From: Lachnospiraceae bacterium
GTDB lineage: Bacteria > Bacillota > Clostridia > Lachnospirales > Lachnospiraceae
Assembly: GCA_024405155.1 (NCBI GenBank)
Contig: JAKSPC010000002.1
Location: 62,001-126,000 of the forward strand
Reading direction: 5' to 3'
DNA: 64,000 nucleotides
The notes below the pieces were generated by a model that did no database searches, was not told where the DNA came from, and saw nothing but the letters and a program-made list of their open reading frames with translations. The position numbers were made by a program, and so were the translations under genes. Shown here one piece after another: positions 14,718 through 24,029 of the stretch. Every line of letters starts with the position of its first letter. Position 1 is the first letter of the stretch.

Positions 14718-16493
14718 TTACTGTGTGATACGTATGTTTTGCAGCCCTGACTTTTTCAGAAGTGTTTCCTGAAACTTTTCCGCAGATACATTTCTCTCAT
14801 GAAGAATGCCGTCATAGATCTCTTTCAGAATGTTGCGTACAGCTTCCGTAAGGATCTTATAAAGATCATCATCGTCTGTCGTTACCGGTGTGCCGGCAAA
14901 GATCCTTCCGGCCTCACTCTGTTCTTCTTCATTCAGATCTTCTCTGTCCAGAAAAGCCGCAGCACAAAAATCGGAGGAAGTCATAAGCTGCTGTGCGATC
15001 TTTCTTTTTAACGGGGTCGAGAAATCTTCGGGTTTCAGATAAGCACAGATACCGGGGATGACCTCTTTTCTTTCTGACATCCAGTACAGAAGGATGTCTT
15101 CGCTTCTTCCCGCACGTCCGGATGTTTTCCGCCGTTCGCTTTCTGATTCTTTCGGCGCCGGCGCGGCTGGCTGCATTGGCATAACGGTTCTTGACATTCC
15201 CTGTGAGTTAAGGATCTCTCGCTCTGTCAGCTCGTGCAGTGAGTCGTAATCGATATTCTGTTCCCTGGAGACCGCCTTTACGTAATTGTCGCGTTCGATC
15301 TTGTCGGTAAACACTGTCAGTTCCCGGGCAATTCGTCTGTAGAGATCCGTTACCTTGGCGGGGTCTGTCAGATCGTATTCCTGTTTCAGCATATCCATGT
15401 TGTACAGAAATGCGTTTCTGGCTTTATCGATGCATTCACGGTAAGCATCGGGACCGTTCGCCTTGATGAATTCGTCAGGATCTTTGTAAGGCCCCATATC
15501 GAGGACCTTTACCTTAAGACCTGCTCCATGCAGGATGGGAAATGACCGCATACGTGCCCGTACACCCGCTGCATCGCTGTCCTGGGTAAGGATCACCGTG
15601 TCGGTATATCTCTTCAGAAGTCTGGCGTGTGAATCCGTAAAAGCCGTCCCAAGCGAGGCGACTGCGTTGGTAAAACCGGCCTGGTGCAGGGATATGACGT
15701 CCATGTATCCTTCACAAAGGAGAAGGAATTTTTCCCGCGATTTCTTCGCGAAATTCAGACCGTAAAGCACATTGCTCTTATTGAAGATGAGGGATTCATG
15801 AGAGTTTAAGTACTTTGGTTCCCCATCTCCCATCACTCGGCCGCCGAAGCCGATCACGCGGTTGTTGAGATCCATAATGGGAAACATGACTCTGTTCCAG
15901 AACATGCATTTGGGACCTTTTTCGGAAAAAGAGATCAGGCCGGATTCTTTCAGATCGTTGTCGCTGTATCCCTTCGCGTGTTTCAGATACTGATAGATGC
16001 CGTCAGAGAATTTTCCGCTGTAGCCAAGGCCGAAATGCGTAATGGTCGCTTTGGAAAGTCTTCGTTTTTCCATGAGGTACTTAAGTCCCTGACTGCCGTC
16101 CGGCGTGTAAAGACTGTCATGATAAAAATAGGCTGCATCCTTATAGATGGCCAGCATTCTTTCACGCTTTTTTTTCTCGGCCGGGTCTTCATAGGTATCC
16201 GCTGCCGGAAGGGAAATATGGGCCCTGTCTGCCAGGATCTTCAGTGCTTCGGGAAAAGACGCGTTTTCATATTCCATGATGAAGGAGATCACGTTTCCGC
16301 CCTTGTTGCAGCCAAAGCAGTAATAGATCTGCAGTTTGGGGTTTACGGAAAATGAGCCGGTCTTTTCGTTGTGGAAAGGACAGAGTCCGAAATAATTGGC
16401 TCCCTTCTTTTCCAGTTTCACATACTGGCCCACTACGGAAACGATATCGTTTGCTTCCCGTACCTGTTCAATTATGGATTCGTCATATCTCAA
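14718..16493 (-). CDS. dnaG: DNA primase
   Basis: A 591-residue primase. The N-terminal zinc ribbon has CPFHNEKT (Cys38, His41) and CFGC (Cys59, Cys62). It is followed by the RNA polymerase core with TOPRIM motifs EGYMDV and DSDAAG, and a C-terminal helicase-interaction region. I place the start at a TTG (16493) giving MRYDESIIEQ, because GGAG lies 9 bp upstream and this matches the family N-terminus. An upstream in-frame TTG lacks a binding site. The start follows the dgt stop by 2 bp. No sigma factor gene rpoD follows, unlike many bacteria. Confidence 0.96.
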   Translation of the reverse strand: MRYDESIIEQVREANDIVSVVGQYVKLEKKGANYFGLCPFHNEKTGSFSVNPKLQIYYCFGCNKGGNVISFIMEYENASFPEALKILADRAHISLPAADTYEDPAEKKKRERMLAIYKDAAYFYHDSLYTPDGSQGLKYLMEKRRLSKATITHFGLGYSGKFSDGIYQYLKHAKGYSDNDLKESGLISFSEKGPKCMFWNRVMFPIMDLNNRVIGFGGRVMGDGEPKYLNSHESLIFNKSNVLYGLNFAKKSREKFLLLCEGYMDVISLHQAGFTNAVASLGTAFTDSHARLLKRYTDTVILTQDSDAAGVRARMRSFPILHGAGLKVKVLDMGPYKDPDEFIKANGPDAYRECIDKARNAFLYNMDMLKQEYDLTDPAKVTDLYRRIARELTVFTDKIERDNYVKAVSREQNIDYDSLHELTEREILNSQGMSRTVMPMQPAAPAPKESESERRKTSGRAGRSEDILLYWMSERKEVIPGICAYLKPEDFSTPLKRKIAQQLMTSSDFCAAAFLDREDLNEEEQSEAGRIFAGTPVTTDDDDLYKILTEAVRNILKEIYDGILHERNVSAEKFQETLLKKSGLQNIRITQ

Positions 16494-16495
16494 TG

Positions 16496-17524
16496 CTAAA
16501 ATCTCCAACCCACAGGGACAAAAAGTTCCTCAAACTTTTCAATGGCGTAATTGTCCGTCATTCCGGAAATGTAATCGCAGACCACTCTTTCCTTGGGTTC
16601 GCCTGCGGCAATGAGTTCAATGTATTCCCCCGTCATCTTATAGGGGTGTTTGAAATAGTACTCATACAAAAAACTGATCATCTGCTGGGCTTTCTTTTCT
16701 TCACGTTTTACGGGGGATTCACCTCTGTAGATGTTTTCAAACATCCAGCTCCTTAAAGCAGTCATGGAAAGGCGGAAATCCTCCGTCTGAATGATCTGCG
16801 GTTTTCCCAGAGAATTCACGATCACGTCATGGATCATGTTGTCGAGCCGCTCATTGGCACTGTGCCCCAGTACATCGGTAAGATATTTTGGAAGGTTTTT
16901 CTCTTTGATGATACCTGCACGGATGGCGTCGTCCACATCGTGATACAGATAGGCGATCTTGTCGCTGATACGGACCACGGCGCCTTCCAGCGTAGACGGT
17001 TTACCGGAAGTCTGATGGTTCCGGATCCCGTCTCTTACTTCCCAGGTAAGGTTAAGACCTGCACCGTTCTTTTCCAGGCGTTCCACTACCCGCACGGACT
17101 GCTCACTGTGTTCGAATCCAAGAGGCGAGAGCTGGTTCAGGATATTTTCGCCGCTGTGTCCAAATGGCGTATGTCCCAGATCGTGTCCCAGAGCAATGGC
17201 TTCCGTCAGGTCTTCATTCAGACTGAGCGCTTTGGAGATCGTCCTGGCGATCTGTGATACTTCCAGAGTGTGTGTCAGCCGGGTACGGTAGTGATCCCCT
17301 TCCGGAGCGAAAAATACCTGCGTCTTCTGTTTCAATCTGCGGAAAGACTTGGAATGCAGGATCCTGTCCCTGTCACGCTGATACTCCGGACGGATGTCAC
17401 ATTTTTCTTCGATCCGCTCCCTTCCCTTTGTGCGTGAGGAAAGAGAAGCAAAGGGACTCAGATTCTTCTGCTCTTCCTCTTCCAGCATTTCTCTGATGCA
17501 GTTGTATTTTTCGTTGATCGGCAT
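16496..17524 (-). CDS. dgt: Deoxyguanosinetriphosphate triphosphohydrolase-like protein
   Basis: A 342-residue HD-domain dNTP triphosphohydrolase of the short Dgt class. It has RTRLTHTLEVSQIAR (first His) and ALGHDLGHTPFGHSGE (HD pair), with a further His in RNHQTSGKP and Asp in RISDKIAYLYHD. Such enzymes cut dNTPs to nucleoside and triphosphate. The ATG overlaps the sufB stop (TAATG). It is next to dnaG, a common pairing that links nucleotide pools to replication. Confidence 0.93.
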   Translation of the reverse strand: MPINEKYNCIREMLEEEEQKNLSPFASLSSRTKGRERIEEKCDIRPEYQRDRDRILHSKSFRRLKQKTQVFFAPEGDHYRTRLTHTLEVSQIARTISKALSLNEDLTEAIALGHDLGHTPFGHSGENILNQLSPLGFEHSEQSVRVVERLEKNGAGLNLTWEVRDGIRNHQTSGKPSTLEGAVVRISDKIAYLYHDVDDAIRAGIIKEKNLPKYLTDVLGHSANERLDNMIHDVIVNSLGKPQIIQTEDFRLSMTALRSWMFENIYRGESPVKREEKKAQQMISFLYEYYFKHPYKMTGEYIELIAAGEPKERVVCDYISGMTDNYAIEKFEELFVPVGWRF

Positions 17525-18447
17525 TATTTTAAAAACCCTTCAATGATGGCTTCTTCTGCTTCTTTTTCCGTAAGACCGAGCGTCTCCAGCTTGATAAGCT
17601 GCTCACCGGCGATCTTTCCGATAGCTGCCTCATGGATGAGAGACGCATCGGGATGAACTGCATCCAGTGCGGGTACGGCAAGGATCTTCGCGTTATCCAC
17701 GATGATGGAATCACATTCCGTGTGCCCGCTGCATCTTGCGCAGCCTTTAATGTTGGAGATGAAAGAAATGGTGGAGTTATCCGTGGCAACTGACCTTGAG
17801 ATAAGGTTTGCGGAACTCCCGTCTCCCACAAGCTCCGCTTCGATCTTTGACTCTGCCTTCTGTGTCCCGTTGGTGAGAAGACGTTCTTTGATCACCAGGG
17901 AAGCTCCTGCGCCGATGACAGCTTTGGTGGATCTGGTGGTGGAATCGATGCCGCGGATCTGGGTCGTCTCCATTTCCAAAGTGCTTCCTTCTTCCAGGGT
18001 GATCTCCGTGGAAGGATTCATGATGTTTCCGCCTTCGGAATTTTCCGATTTCTCTCCGTAATGCTTCTCCACATATCTTACTTTGGAGTTCTTCCCGATG
18101 AAGAATCTGTGAAGCCCGTCGTGCCTGCTGTTTTCAGAGCCGCAATTGTGGATGCCGCAGCCGGCAACGATCTGCACGTCACAGTTCTCTCCCACGTAGA
18201 AGTCATTTCTGACGGTCTCTTCGTGTCCGGAAAGAGAGATCACCACGGGGATGCAGCAGGATTCATTCACGGTCCCGTCAAGGATCTTTATGTTGATGCC
18301 GGTGCCGTCTTCCCGGTTGGTAATAATGATATGCTCCGTGGAATTCCTTCCTTCCGATTCTCCGTTCAGGCGGATGTTATAAGCTCCTTCCGGGATCTTG
18401 TGGAGATCGGCAACTTCTTCAAGGATCCTTTTTGCTGTCTTATCCAT
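17524..18447 (-). CDS. sufB: SufB/SufD-type Fe-S scaffold (minimal SUF system)
   Basis: A 307-residue beta-helix SufBD-family protein, shorter than SufB (about 465 aa). C-terminal candidate cluster or SufC-interface residues are seen in GCARCSGHTECDS and in HEAAIGKIAGEQL, which align with the SufB Cys-x-Asp-Ser and His-Glu-Ala blocks. With sufC alone upstream it forms a two-gene SufCB system, as in many anaerobic Clostridia and archaea; no sufS, sufU or sufD is adjacent. The start is the ATG at 18447 with a perfect AAGGAGG, 10 bp after sufC. Confidence 0.9.
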   Translation of the reverse strand: MDKTAKRILEEVADLHKIPEGAYNIRLNGESEGRNSTEHIIITNREDGTGINIKILDGTVNESCCIPVVISLSGHEETVRNDFYVGENCDVQIVAGCGIHNCGSENSRHDGLHRFFIGKNSKVRYVEKHYGEKSENSEGGNIMNPSTEITLEEGSTLEMETTQIRGIDSTTRSTKAVIGAGASLVIKERLLTNGTQKAESKIEAELVGDGSSANLISRSVATDNSTISFISNIKGCARCSGHTECDSIIVDNAKILAVPALDAVHPDASLIHEAAIGKIAGEQLIKLETLGLTEKEAEEAIIEGFLK

Positions 18448-18457
18448 GAAAACCTCC

Positions 18458-19198
18458 TTATTTATCGGCTGCATTGCAGCTGAACGAAGCGGATTCGGTA
18501 CCGAGGATCTCCGGAAGTACTTCTTTTCTGTCCGCGAATTTTTTTACTTTTCCGTGTTCGATCACCAGGATCTTATCGGCAATGCTTAAGATCCTTTCCT
18601 GATGACTGATGATGATTATGGTGCCGTTGGTCTCTTTTTTGATCTTTTCAAATACGCGGATCAGATTGGTAAAGCTCCACAGATCGATACCGGCCTCCGG
18701 TTCATCAAAGATGGAGATCTTTGTATTTCTTGCCAGGATCATGGCGATCTCTATGCGCTTCAGTTCGCCGCCTGATAGAGACGCATCCACTTCCCGGTTG
18801 ATATAATCCCTGGCACATAAGCCCACTTCGGAAAGGTAGGCACAGGCCTGTGCCATGGTAAGATCGGGATTGGAGCTGGAAAGCTTCAGCATGTCGAAAA
18901 CATCAAGACCCTTGAACCGGACCGGCTGCTGAAACGCAAAGCTCATTCCTGCTTTTGCTCTTTCGGTAACGCTTGCTTCGGTTATGTCTTTTCCGTCAAG
19001 GAACAACGAACCGGAACTTGCGGGATAGATACCGGCAATTGTCTTCGCCAGAGTAGACTTTCCGCTGCCGTTGGGCCCGGTTATTACGATGAACTGACCA
19101 TCATCGATCGTCAGTGAAATGTTATCCAGTATTACTTTATCGGTGCCGGAACCGTTCTCGTCCGGGACCTTGTATGAGATGTTTTTTAACTCAAGCAT
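18458..19198 (-). CDS. sufC: SufC Fe-S assembly ATPase
   Basis: A 246-residue ABC-type ATPase. Walker A is GPNGSGKST (41-49), the signature is LSGGELKR, Walker B is ISIFDEPEAGIDLWS, and a switch His is in IISHQ. SufC drives conformational change in the SufB scaffold. GGGAGGT precedes the ATG. It is the first gene of a ten-gene run. No strong promoter stands out in the short gap to the tRNA terminator (a TTGCCT-18-TACAAT pair is possible). Confidence 0.95.
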   Translation of the reverse strand: MLELKNISYKVPDENGSGTDKVILDNISLTIDDGQFIVITGPNGSGKSTLAKTIAGIYPASSGSLFLDGKDITEASVTERAKAGMSFAFQQPVRFKGLDVFDMLKLSSSNPDLTMAQACAYLSEVGLCARDYINREVDASLSGGELKRIEIAMILARNTKISIFDEPEAGIDLWSFTNLIRVFEKIKKETNGTIIIISHQERILSIADKILVIEHGKVKKFADRKEVLPEILGTESASFSCNAADK

Positions 19199-19245
19199 AT
19201 ACTACCTCCCATTGTAAGGTATCATAACATAAAAAGGCAAAAATA

Positions 19246-19270
19246 AAAAGGCTCGTTATTGAGCCTTTTT
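19246..19270 (-). terminator. Terminator of the tRNA-Leu pair
   Basis: Stem AAAAAGGCTC/GAGCCTTTTT with a short loop, followed by TTATTTTT on the minus strand, lies 3 bp beyond the tRNA-Leu(CAG) 3' end. Confidence 0.85.
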
Positions 19271-19273
19271 CGA

Positions 19274-19358
19274 TGCAGAGAAAGGGACTTGAACCCTCAT
19301 GGTATCAACTACCACACGGACCTGAACCGTGCGCGTCTGCCAATTCCGCCATCTCTGC
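19274..19358 (-). tRNA. tRNA-Leu (anticodon CAG)
   Basis: An 85-nt class II tRNA. The acceptor stem is GCAGAGA/TCTCTGC with discriminator A, the anticodon stem is CACGG/CCGTG with loop TTCAGGT (CAG), a long variable arm is present, and the T arm is GAGGG-TTCAAGT-CCCTT. CCA is not encoded. It reads CUG codons. It is cotranscribed with the tRNA-Leu(AAG) 19 bp upstream. Confidence 0.95.
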
Positions 19359-19377
19359 GCGTCCTGGAAAAAAATAA

Positions 19378-19461
19378 TGCGGAGAATGGGACTTGAACCC
19401 ACACGCCCTAACGGGCACAAGATCCTTAGTCTTGCTCGTCTGCCAATTCCGACACCTCCGC
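19378..19461 (-). tRNA. tRNA-Leu (anticodon AAG)
   Basis: An 84-nt class II tRNA. The acceptor stem is GCGGAGG/TCTCCGC, the anticodon stem CAAGA/TCTTG and the loop CTAAGGA, giving anticodon AAG. The variable arm is long and CCA is not encoded. A34 here implies conversion to inosine by TadA if CUC/CUA are also read; most bacteria use GAG. It has a strong promoter directly upstream. Confidence 0.93.
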
Positions 19462-19471
19462 AACGACAGTT

Positions 19472-19500
19472 ATAATATCACAGCGTTCTTTATATTGCAA
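19472..19500 (-). promoter_or_regulatory. Promoter of the tRNA-Leu pair
   Basis: TTGCAA (19495-19500) and TATTAT (19472-19477) are separated by 17 bp on the minus strand, with the -10 ending 11 bp before the tRNA 5' end. Confidence 0.8.
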
Positions 19501-19528
19501 CTATTTTTTGAAGAATTTTCAAAATAAA

Positions 19529-19548
19529 AACCGCCCTCACGGACGGTT
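19529..19548 (-). terminator. Terminator of tRNA-Trp
   Basis: On the minus strand an 8-bp stem AACCGTCC/GGGCGGTT (one G-U pair) closes a GTGA loop. TTTATTTTG follows. It begins 1 bp after the tRNA-Trp 3' end. Confidence 0.85.
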
Positions 19549-19549
19549 C

Positions 19550-19620
19550 CAGGGGTACTAGGATTCGAACCCAGATTGACGGTTTTGGAGACCGGTATCC
19601 TACCATTGGATGATGCCCCT
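19550..19620 (-). tRNA. tRNA-Trp (anticodon CCA), two stem mismatches
   Basis: A 71-nt tRNA with loop CTCCAAA (anticodon CCA), D arm ATCC/GGAT, T arm CTGGG-TTCGAAT-CCTAG and discriminator G, as in tRNA-Trp. Two pairs are broken: C6-A67 in the acceptor stem and C27-U43 at the top of the anticodon stem. Usual sequences have U6 and A27. All identity elements are intact, so it is probably functional. It has its own promoter and terminator. Confidence 0.88.
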
Positions 19621-19632
19621 TTGCGAATACTA

Positions 19633-19661
19633 ATAATAAGGCATAACCTCATTTTTGTCAA
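19633..19661 (-). promoter_or_regulatory. Promoter of tRNA-Trp
   Basis: TTGACA (19656-19661) and TATTAT (19633-19638) are separated by 17 bp on the minus strand, 12 bp before the tRNA. Confidence 0.85.
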
Positions 19662-19668
19662 GAATTAC

Positions 19669-20178
19669 TTATCCGAACAGTGTGCCGATGATACCGTAGG
19701 AAATTACAGTCATAATGACTGCGGCCAGCAATACACCGATCACGATAGCTCCGAACGCTTTTTTAAAGTCCATGTGCAGAAGTGCGGCAACAAGACTTCC
19801 GGTCCATGCGCCGGTCCCGGGAAGCGGGATCCCTACGAATAATACCAGGCCCCAGAAACCGTACTGGGCGATCTTCTGCTTATGTTTTTCTGCCTTATTC
19901 CGAAGCCAGAGAGCAAAACCTCTGGTAAAGCTCCACTTTTCCATGAGTTCCAGGATCTTTTCGATCAGAAGTAGTACAAAGGGAATGGGAAGCAGATTTC
20001 CGACAATACAAACGATAAGCGCCTTCCCAAGCGGCACATTTAAAAAAGCCGGTGAAGCTGCCAGAAGACCGCCTCTCAGTTCCAGAATGGGAAGCAGTGA
20101 TATGACAAAACAGATGAATTCGTTTCCGATTTTACCTTTTAAAAGATCTGTGATGATCTGTACGATTTGTTCTGACAT
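19669..20178 (-). CDS. COG2426-type small multidrug export family membrane protein
   Basis: A 169-residue protein with about four hydrophobic segments and the motifs LPILELRGGL (37-38 onward) and VGIPLPGTGAWTGSLVAA. These identify the 'putative small multi-drug export' family, distantly related to DedA/SNARE-associated proteins. The transport role in the family name is poorly supported; the re-entrant loop and PLPGTGAW segment suggest a membrane carrier. It starts 2 bp after the radA stop and is last in the clpC operon. Confidence 0.85.
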   Translation of the reverse strand: MSEQIVQIITDLLKGKIGNEFICFVISLLPILELRGGLLAASPAFLNVPLGKALIVCIVGNLLPIPFVLLLIEKILELMEKWSFTRGFALWLRNKAEKHKQKIAQYGFWGLVLFVGIPLPGTGAWTGSLVAALLHMDFKKAFGAIVIGVLLAAVIMTVISYGIIGTLFG

Positions 20179-20180
20179 GA

Positions 20181-21560
20181 CTATCCAATGTAAGCGATCA
20201 GTTCACTTAAGTTTCTGATGCCGTTTATCTCAATATCGGGAAATGCTCCCTGCTTCAGTCCCCGAAGCGAAGTCTCCGGACATATGACGCGGCGGAAACC
20301 AAGCTTTACTGCTTCCTTGATACGGTCCGATGTCTGGGATACGCTCCTCACTTCACCGGAAAGGCCTACTTCTCCAAAGATCACGACATCGGACGGGATC
20401 ACTTTATTGCGATAGGAAGAAAGGATGGCCGCTGCCGCCGCAAGGTCAGCAGCCGGTTCCGTTGCTTTGATGCCGCCGGCGATATTGAGATAGGCGTCCA
20501 GACCTGAACAGCGGATCCCCAGTCTCTTTTCCAGCACTGCCATTAATAGCGTGAGCCGGTTGTAATCGATACCGGAGGCCTGTCTTCTTGGAAGATTGAA
20601 CTGTGTTTCTGTCACAAGTCCCTGTACCTCTACCAGAATGGGTCTTGTTCCTTCCATCAGGCAGGTAACGGCGGCTCCAGTGGCCATTTCCGGTCGTCCT
20701 TCCAGCATGTATTCCGAAGGATTCAGTACTTCTCTAAGCCCTGAATCTGTCATTTCAAATACACCGATCTCATTGGTAGATCCGAAACGGTTTTTTACGC
20801 TTCTCAAAATGCGATAGGCGCCGCTTTCTGCCGATTCAAAATACAGAACGGTATCCACGATGTGTTCCAGTACTCTGGGACCTGCCACCATGCCTTCTTT
20901 TGTCACGTGTCCGACGATAAATATGGTTATGTTTTCGGATTTTGCCGAATACATGAGGCGCTGGGAGCACTCGCGGACCTGAGAGACACTGCCTGCACTG
21001 CCCTGGATGTCATCGCAGTACATGGTCTGTATGGAATCAATGACGCAGAGATCCGGCTTTTCATGCTCCAGAAGACTGCAGATCTCTGAGATATTGATCT
21101 CGGAAAGGAATCGAAGATCCTTTTCTGTCTTTTCTATCCTCTCTGCTCTGAGACGGATCTGCGCCAGGCTCTCCTCACCGGAAATGTAAAGGACTTTTTT
21201 TCCTGATTCCGCGGCTTTGATGGACGTCTGCAGAAGAAGGGTCGACTTTCCGATGCCGGGATCTCCTCCTACAAGCACAAGGCTTCCCGGAACGATACCG
21301 CCGCCCAGTACTCTGTCGAACTCGTCATAACCGGAAGAAAACCTGGCATCGTCTCCGGTATCGATCTCCGAAAGCCGAAGAGGTTTTTTGACGGCCGCCA
21401 TGCCCGGGCGCCCGGTGATCCCTTTCATTTTAGGAGCTTCCGGCGCTTCCGTGAAAGTATTCCAGGCTCTGCAGCCCGGACACTGCCCCATCCATTTTTT
21501 TGATTCGTATCCGCAGTCACTGCAGAAATAAACCACATTGCTCTTTTGCTGTTTCTGCAC
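20181..21560 (-). CDS. radA: DNA repair protein RadA (Sms)
   Basis: A 459-residue RecA-like branch-migration helicase. The N-terminal zinc finger has Cys13, Cys16, Cys27 and Cys30. Walker A is GGDPGIGKST (98-107), the RadA-specific motif is KNRFG, and a C-terminal Lon-like domain includes the conserved DAYLNIAGGIK segment. It follows clpC by 3 bp; clpC-radA is a classic Firmicute pairing. Confidence 0.97.
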   Translation of the reverse strand: MQKQQKSNVVYFCSDCGYESKKWMGQCPGCRAWNTFTEAPEAPKMKGITGRPGMAAVKKPLRLSEIDTGDDARFSSGYDEFDRVLGGGIVPGSLVLVGGDPGIGKSTLLLQTSIKAAESGKKVLYISGEESLAQIRLRAERIEKTEKDLRFLSEINISEICSLLEHEKPDLCVIDSIQTMYCDDIQGSAGSVSQVRECSQRLMYSAKSENITIFIVGHVTKEGMVAGPRVLEHIVDTVLYFESAESGAYRILRSVKNRFGSTNEIGVFEMTDSGLREVLNPSEYMLEGRPEMATGAAVTCLMEGTRPILVEVQGLVTETQFNLPRRQASGIDYNRLTLLMAVLEKRLGIRCSGLDAYLNIAGGIKATEPAADLAAAAAILSSYRNKVIPSDVVIFGEVGLSGEVRSVSQTSDRIKEAVKLGFRRVICPETSLRGLKQGAFPDIEINGIRNLSELIAYIG

Positions 21561-21563
21561 TTG

Positions 21564-24029
21564 TTACCCTTTCTTTCTCCGGGGAAGGATCCTGAACGTA
21601 AGCATGAGTTTCTGCTCCGTTCCGGCGCTCTGCGCAATGGGATCGATCTTTGTGTCGATCTTTACGCGATCGCCGGGGCTGATCTTTCCGGAAAGCATCT
21701 CTTCAGCAAGTTTATCTTCCACACGCGTCTGAAGTACGCGCCTTAAGGGACGTGCACCATATTTGGGATCGTAACCTTCGTTGATCAGAAGCTGACGCGC
21801 GCTGTCGGAAACGGAAAAAGTGATCCCCATTTCCGTCGTAGCCCTTTTCAGGATATCTGCCAGCATAAGATCGATGATCTTACCCATATTGTCCTTGTTG
21901 AGCTGACGGAAAATAATGATCTCATCCAGACGGTTCATAAATTCGGGACGGAACATCTGACGAATCTCATCCATGATCTTGTCTTTCATATCCCTGTAAT
22001 CTTTTTCCACGTCGTCGGAAGAAGCGAAACCAAGATGTCTGGGGGAAAGGATGTTCTGTGCACCGGCATTGGACGTCATGATGATGATGGTATTTTTGAA
22101 ATCGATCTTTCTGCCCTGTGAATCCGTAATGTGTCCGTCATCCAGTACCTGAAGCAGGATGTTGAAAACATCCGGATGGGCTTTTTCGATCTCGTCAAAC
22201 AGAACCACCGAATAAGGATTCCTGCGGATCTTTTCGGAAAGCTGACCGCCTTCCTCAAATCCCACGTATCCGGGCGGTGAACCAATGAGCCGCGAGATGG
22301 AATGCTTTTCCATGAATTCGGACATGTCCACACGGATCAAAGCGTTTTCAGAACCAAAAACCGCTTCGGCCAGTGCTTTGGTAAGCTCTGTCTTTCCCAC
22401 GCCTGTGGGGCCAAGGAACATGAAGGATCCAATGGGTCTTCTGGGATCGCGGATGCCTACACGGCCTCTTTTTATGGCCTTGGAAATGGCGGAAACGGCT
22501 TCATCCTGAGAAACGATCCTCTGATGGAGGATGTTTTCCAGATTTCTGATACGATCCGCCTCTGCAAGCGTCAGCCTGCTTACGGGAATCTTGGTCCATC
22601 TGCTCACCACGTCGGCAATGTCATCCTCATGGATGCTGAGGCTGCCCTCATTTTTCCGGACCGCCTTCTGTGACAGTTTTTCCTGAAGTTTCTTCTGCTT
22701 TTTTCTCAGAGCATTTACTTCGGCAAGTTCGCCGGCGATCAGAGCATTTTCAATGTCGCTGTCGATCTTTTCCAGTTTGGCTTCATCGGCGGTTTTTTTG
22801 ATCGGATCGATATAGGCGCTGATCCTCTTCTTGGAAGCCGCTTCATCGATCAGATCAATGGCTTTGTCGGGAAGAAAACGGTCATTGATGTAGCGCTGAC
22901 TCATTTTGACAGCAGCTTCCACGGCATCGTCAGAAATGGAAACTCCATGATGCTTTTCATACTTTTCTTTGATCCCGTTCAGGATACGGATGGATTTTTC
23001 CGTGTCGGGTTCATCTACGGTGACCGGCTGAAATCTTCTTTCCAGAGCGGAATCTTTTTCAATATGTTTCCGATATTCATCGATGGTAGTCGCGCCGATG
23101 ATCTGGATCTCGCCTCTTGCGAGAGCCGGTTTCAGGATGTTTGCGGCATCCAGCGCGCCTTCTGCTCCGCCGGCACCGATAATGGTATGAAGTTCATCAA
23201 TGAACAACAGGATATCTCCGCAGCTGCTGACTTCGGAAAGGATCTTCTTGATGCGTTCCTCAAATTCGCCGCGATATTTTGTGCCTGCCACCATTCCGCT
23301 GATATCCAGTGCCAGAAGCCGTTTTCCGGACATGGAATCCGGTACGGCGTTGGTTACGATAAGCTGTGCAAGTCCTTCCACTACAGCAGTTTTGCCGACG
23401 CCGGGTTCTCCGATGAGGCAGGGATTGTTCTTTGTCCTTCTGGAAAGGATCTGGATCACACGAAGGATCTCTTCTTCTCTGCCGATGACGGGATCCAGTT
23501 TTCCTTCTCGTGCCATCTGGGTAAGGTCTCTGGAATAAGAATCAATGGTAAGCGCCCGGGCGTTTGCATTTCCGGGGATCTGCTGAGCGGGAATGTCGTT
23601 TCCCAGGGAAGAAACGATCTCTGTAAAGATCTTCTGATAGTTTGATTTTAAAGTGCCGAGGATCCTGGAAGCCACGCAGTCTGTGGTCTTCATAATGGCA
23701 ACAAGCAGATGCTCCGTGCCGATCTCATCGATCCCCGTTGCATTGGCTTCTGCTTCTGCCTGGCGGATAATGGACTCAAATCCCGGCGTGGGTTCCGGAA
23801 CTCTGCTGCTTTTCTTGAGATCAGACTGACTTACGAAACGTAAGATCAGTTCAGTGACAAGTTCTTTCGTAACACCGTTCCTTTCCAGTACGGAAGCAGA
23901 AACGCTGCTCCCTTCTTCAAGGATGCCGTAAAGCAGGTGCCCGGTACCGTAGTACTCGTGTCTCAATTCCACAGCCAGCGCTTTGGCCAGCTCAATGGAA
24001 TCATATGCTTTTTTTGTATATTGCATCAT
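21564..24029 (-). CDS. clpC: ATP-dependent Clp protease ATP-binding subunit ClpC
   Basis: An 821-residue Hsp100 unfoldase that feeds ClpP. Two Clp-N repeats span residues 1-145. AAA module 1 has Walker [10 protein letters not shown] (207-215), a middle coiled segment spans about 410-460 (UVR-like region), and AAA module 2 has GPTGVGKTE (540-548). Usual partners ctsR, mcsA and mcsB are not adjacent. Instead the gene overlaps by 4 bp (ATGA) the end of a secreted/membrane cohesin-like protein gene. No CIRCE or CtsR operator is visible immediately upstream. Confidence 0.96.
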   Translation of the reverse strand: MMQYTKKAYDSIELAKALAVELRHEYYGTGHLLYGILEEGSSVSASVLERNGVTKELVTELILRFVSQSDLKKSSRVPEPTPGFESIIRQAEAEANATGIDEIGTEHLLVAIMKTTDCVASRILGTLKSNYQKIFTEIVSSLGNDIPAQQIPGNANARALTIDSYSRDLTQMAREGKLDPVIGREEEILRVIQILSRRTKNNPCLIGEPGVGKTAVVEGLAQLIVTNAVPDSMSGKRLLALDISGMVAGTKYRGEFEERIKKILSEVSSCGDILLFIDELHTIIGAGGAEGALDAANILKPALARGEIQIIGATTIDEYRKHIEKDSALERRFQPVTVDEPDTEKSIRILNGIKEKYEKHHGVSISDDAVEAAVKMSQRYINDRFLPDKAIDLIDEAASKKRISAYIDPIKKTADEAKLEKIDSDIENALIAGELAEVNALRKKQKKLQEKLSQKAVRKNEGSLSIHEDDIADVVSRWTKIPVSRLTLAEADRIRNLENILHQRIVSQDEAVSAISKAIKRGRVGIRDPRRPIGSFMFLGPTGVGKTELTKALAEAVFGSENALIRVDMSEFMEKHSISRLIGSPPGYVGFEEGGQLSEKIRRNPYSVVLFDEIEKAHPDVFNILLQVLDDGHITDSQGRKIDFKNTIIIMTSNAGAQNILSPRHLGFASSDDVEKDYRDMKDKIMDEIRQMFRPEFMNRLDEIIIFRQLNKDNMGKIIDLMLADILKRATTEMGITFSVSDSARQLLINEGYDPKYGARPLRRVLQTRVEDKLAEEMLSGKISPGDRVKIDTKIDPIAQSAGTEQKLMLTFRILPRRKKG

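Noticed and set aside
17524..18447. SufB-like gene as a truncated pseudogene
   Set aside because: The length fits the short SufB partner of two-gene SufCB systems, the frame is intact, and conserved C-terminal residues are present.
19550..19620. tRNA-Trp as a pseudogene
   Set aside because: Anticodon loop, D and T arms, discriminator base, promoter and terminator are all intact; two mismatches alone do not prove loss of function.
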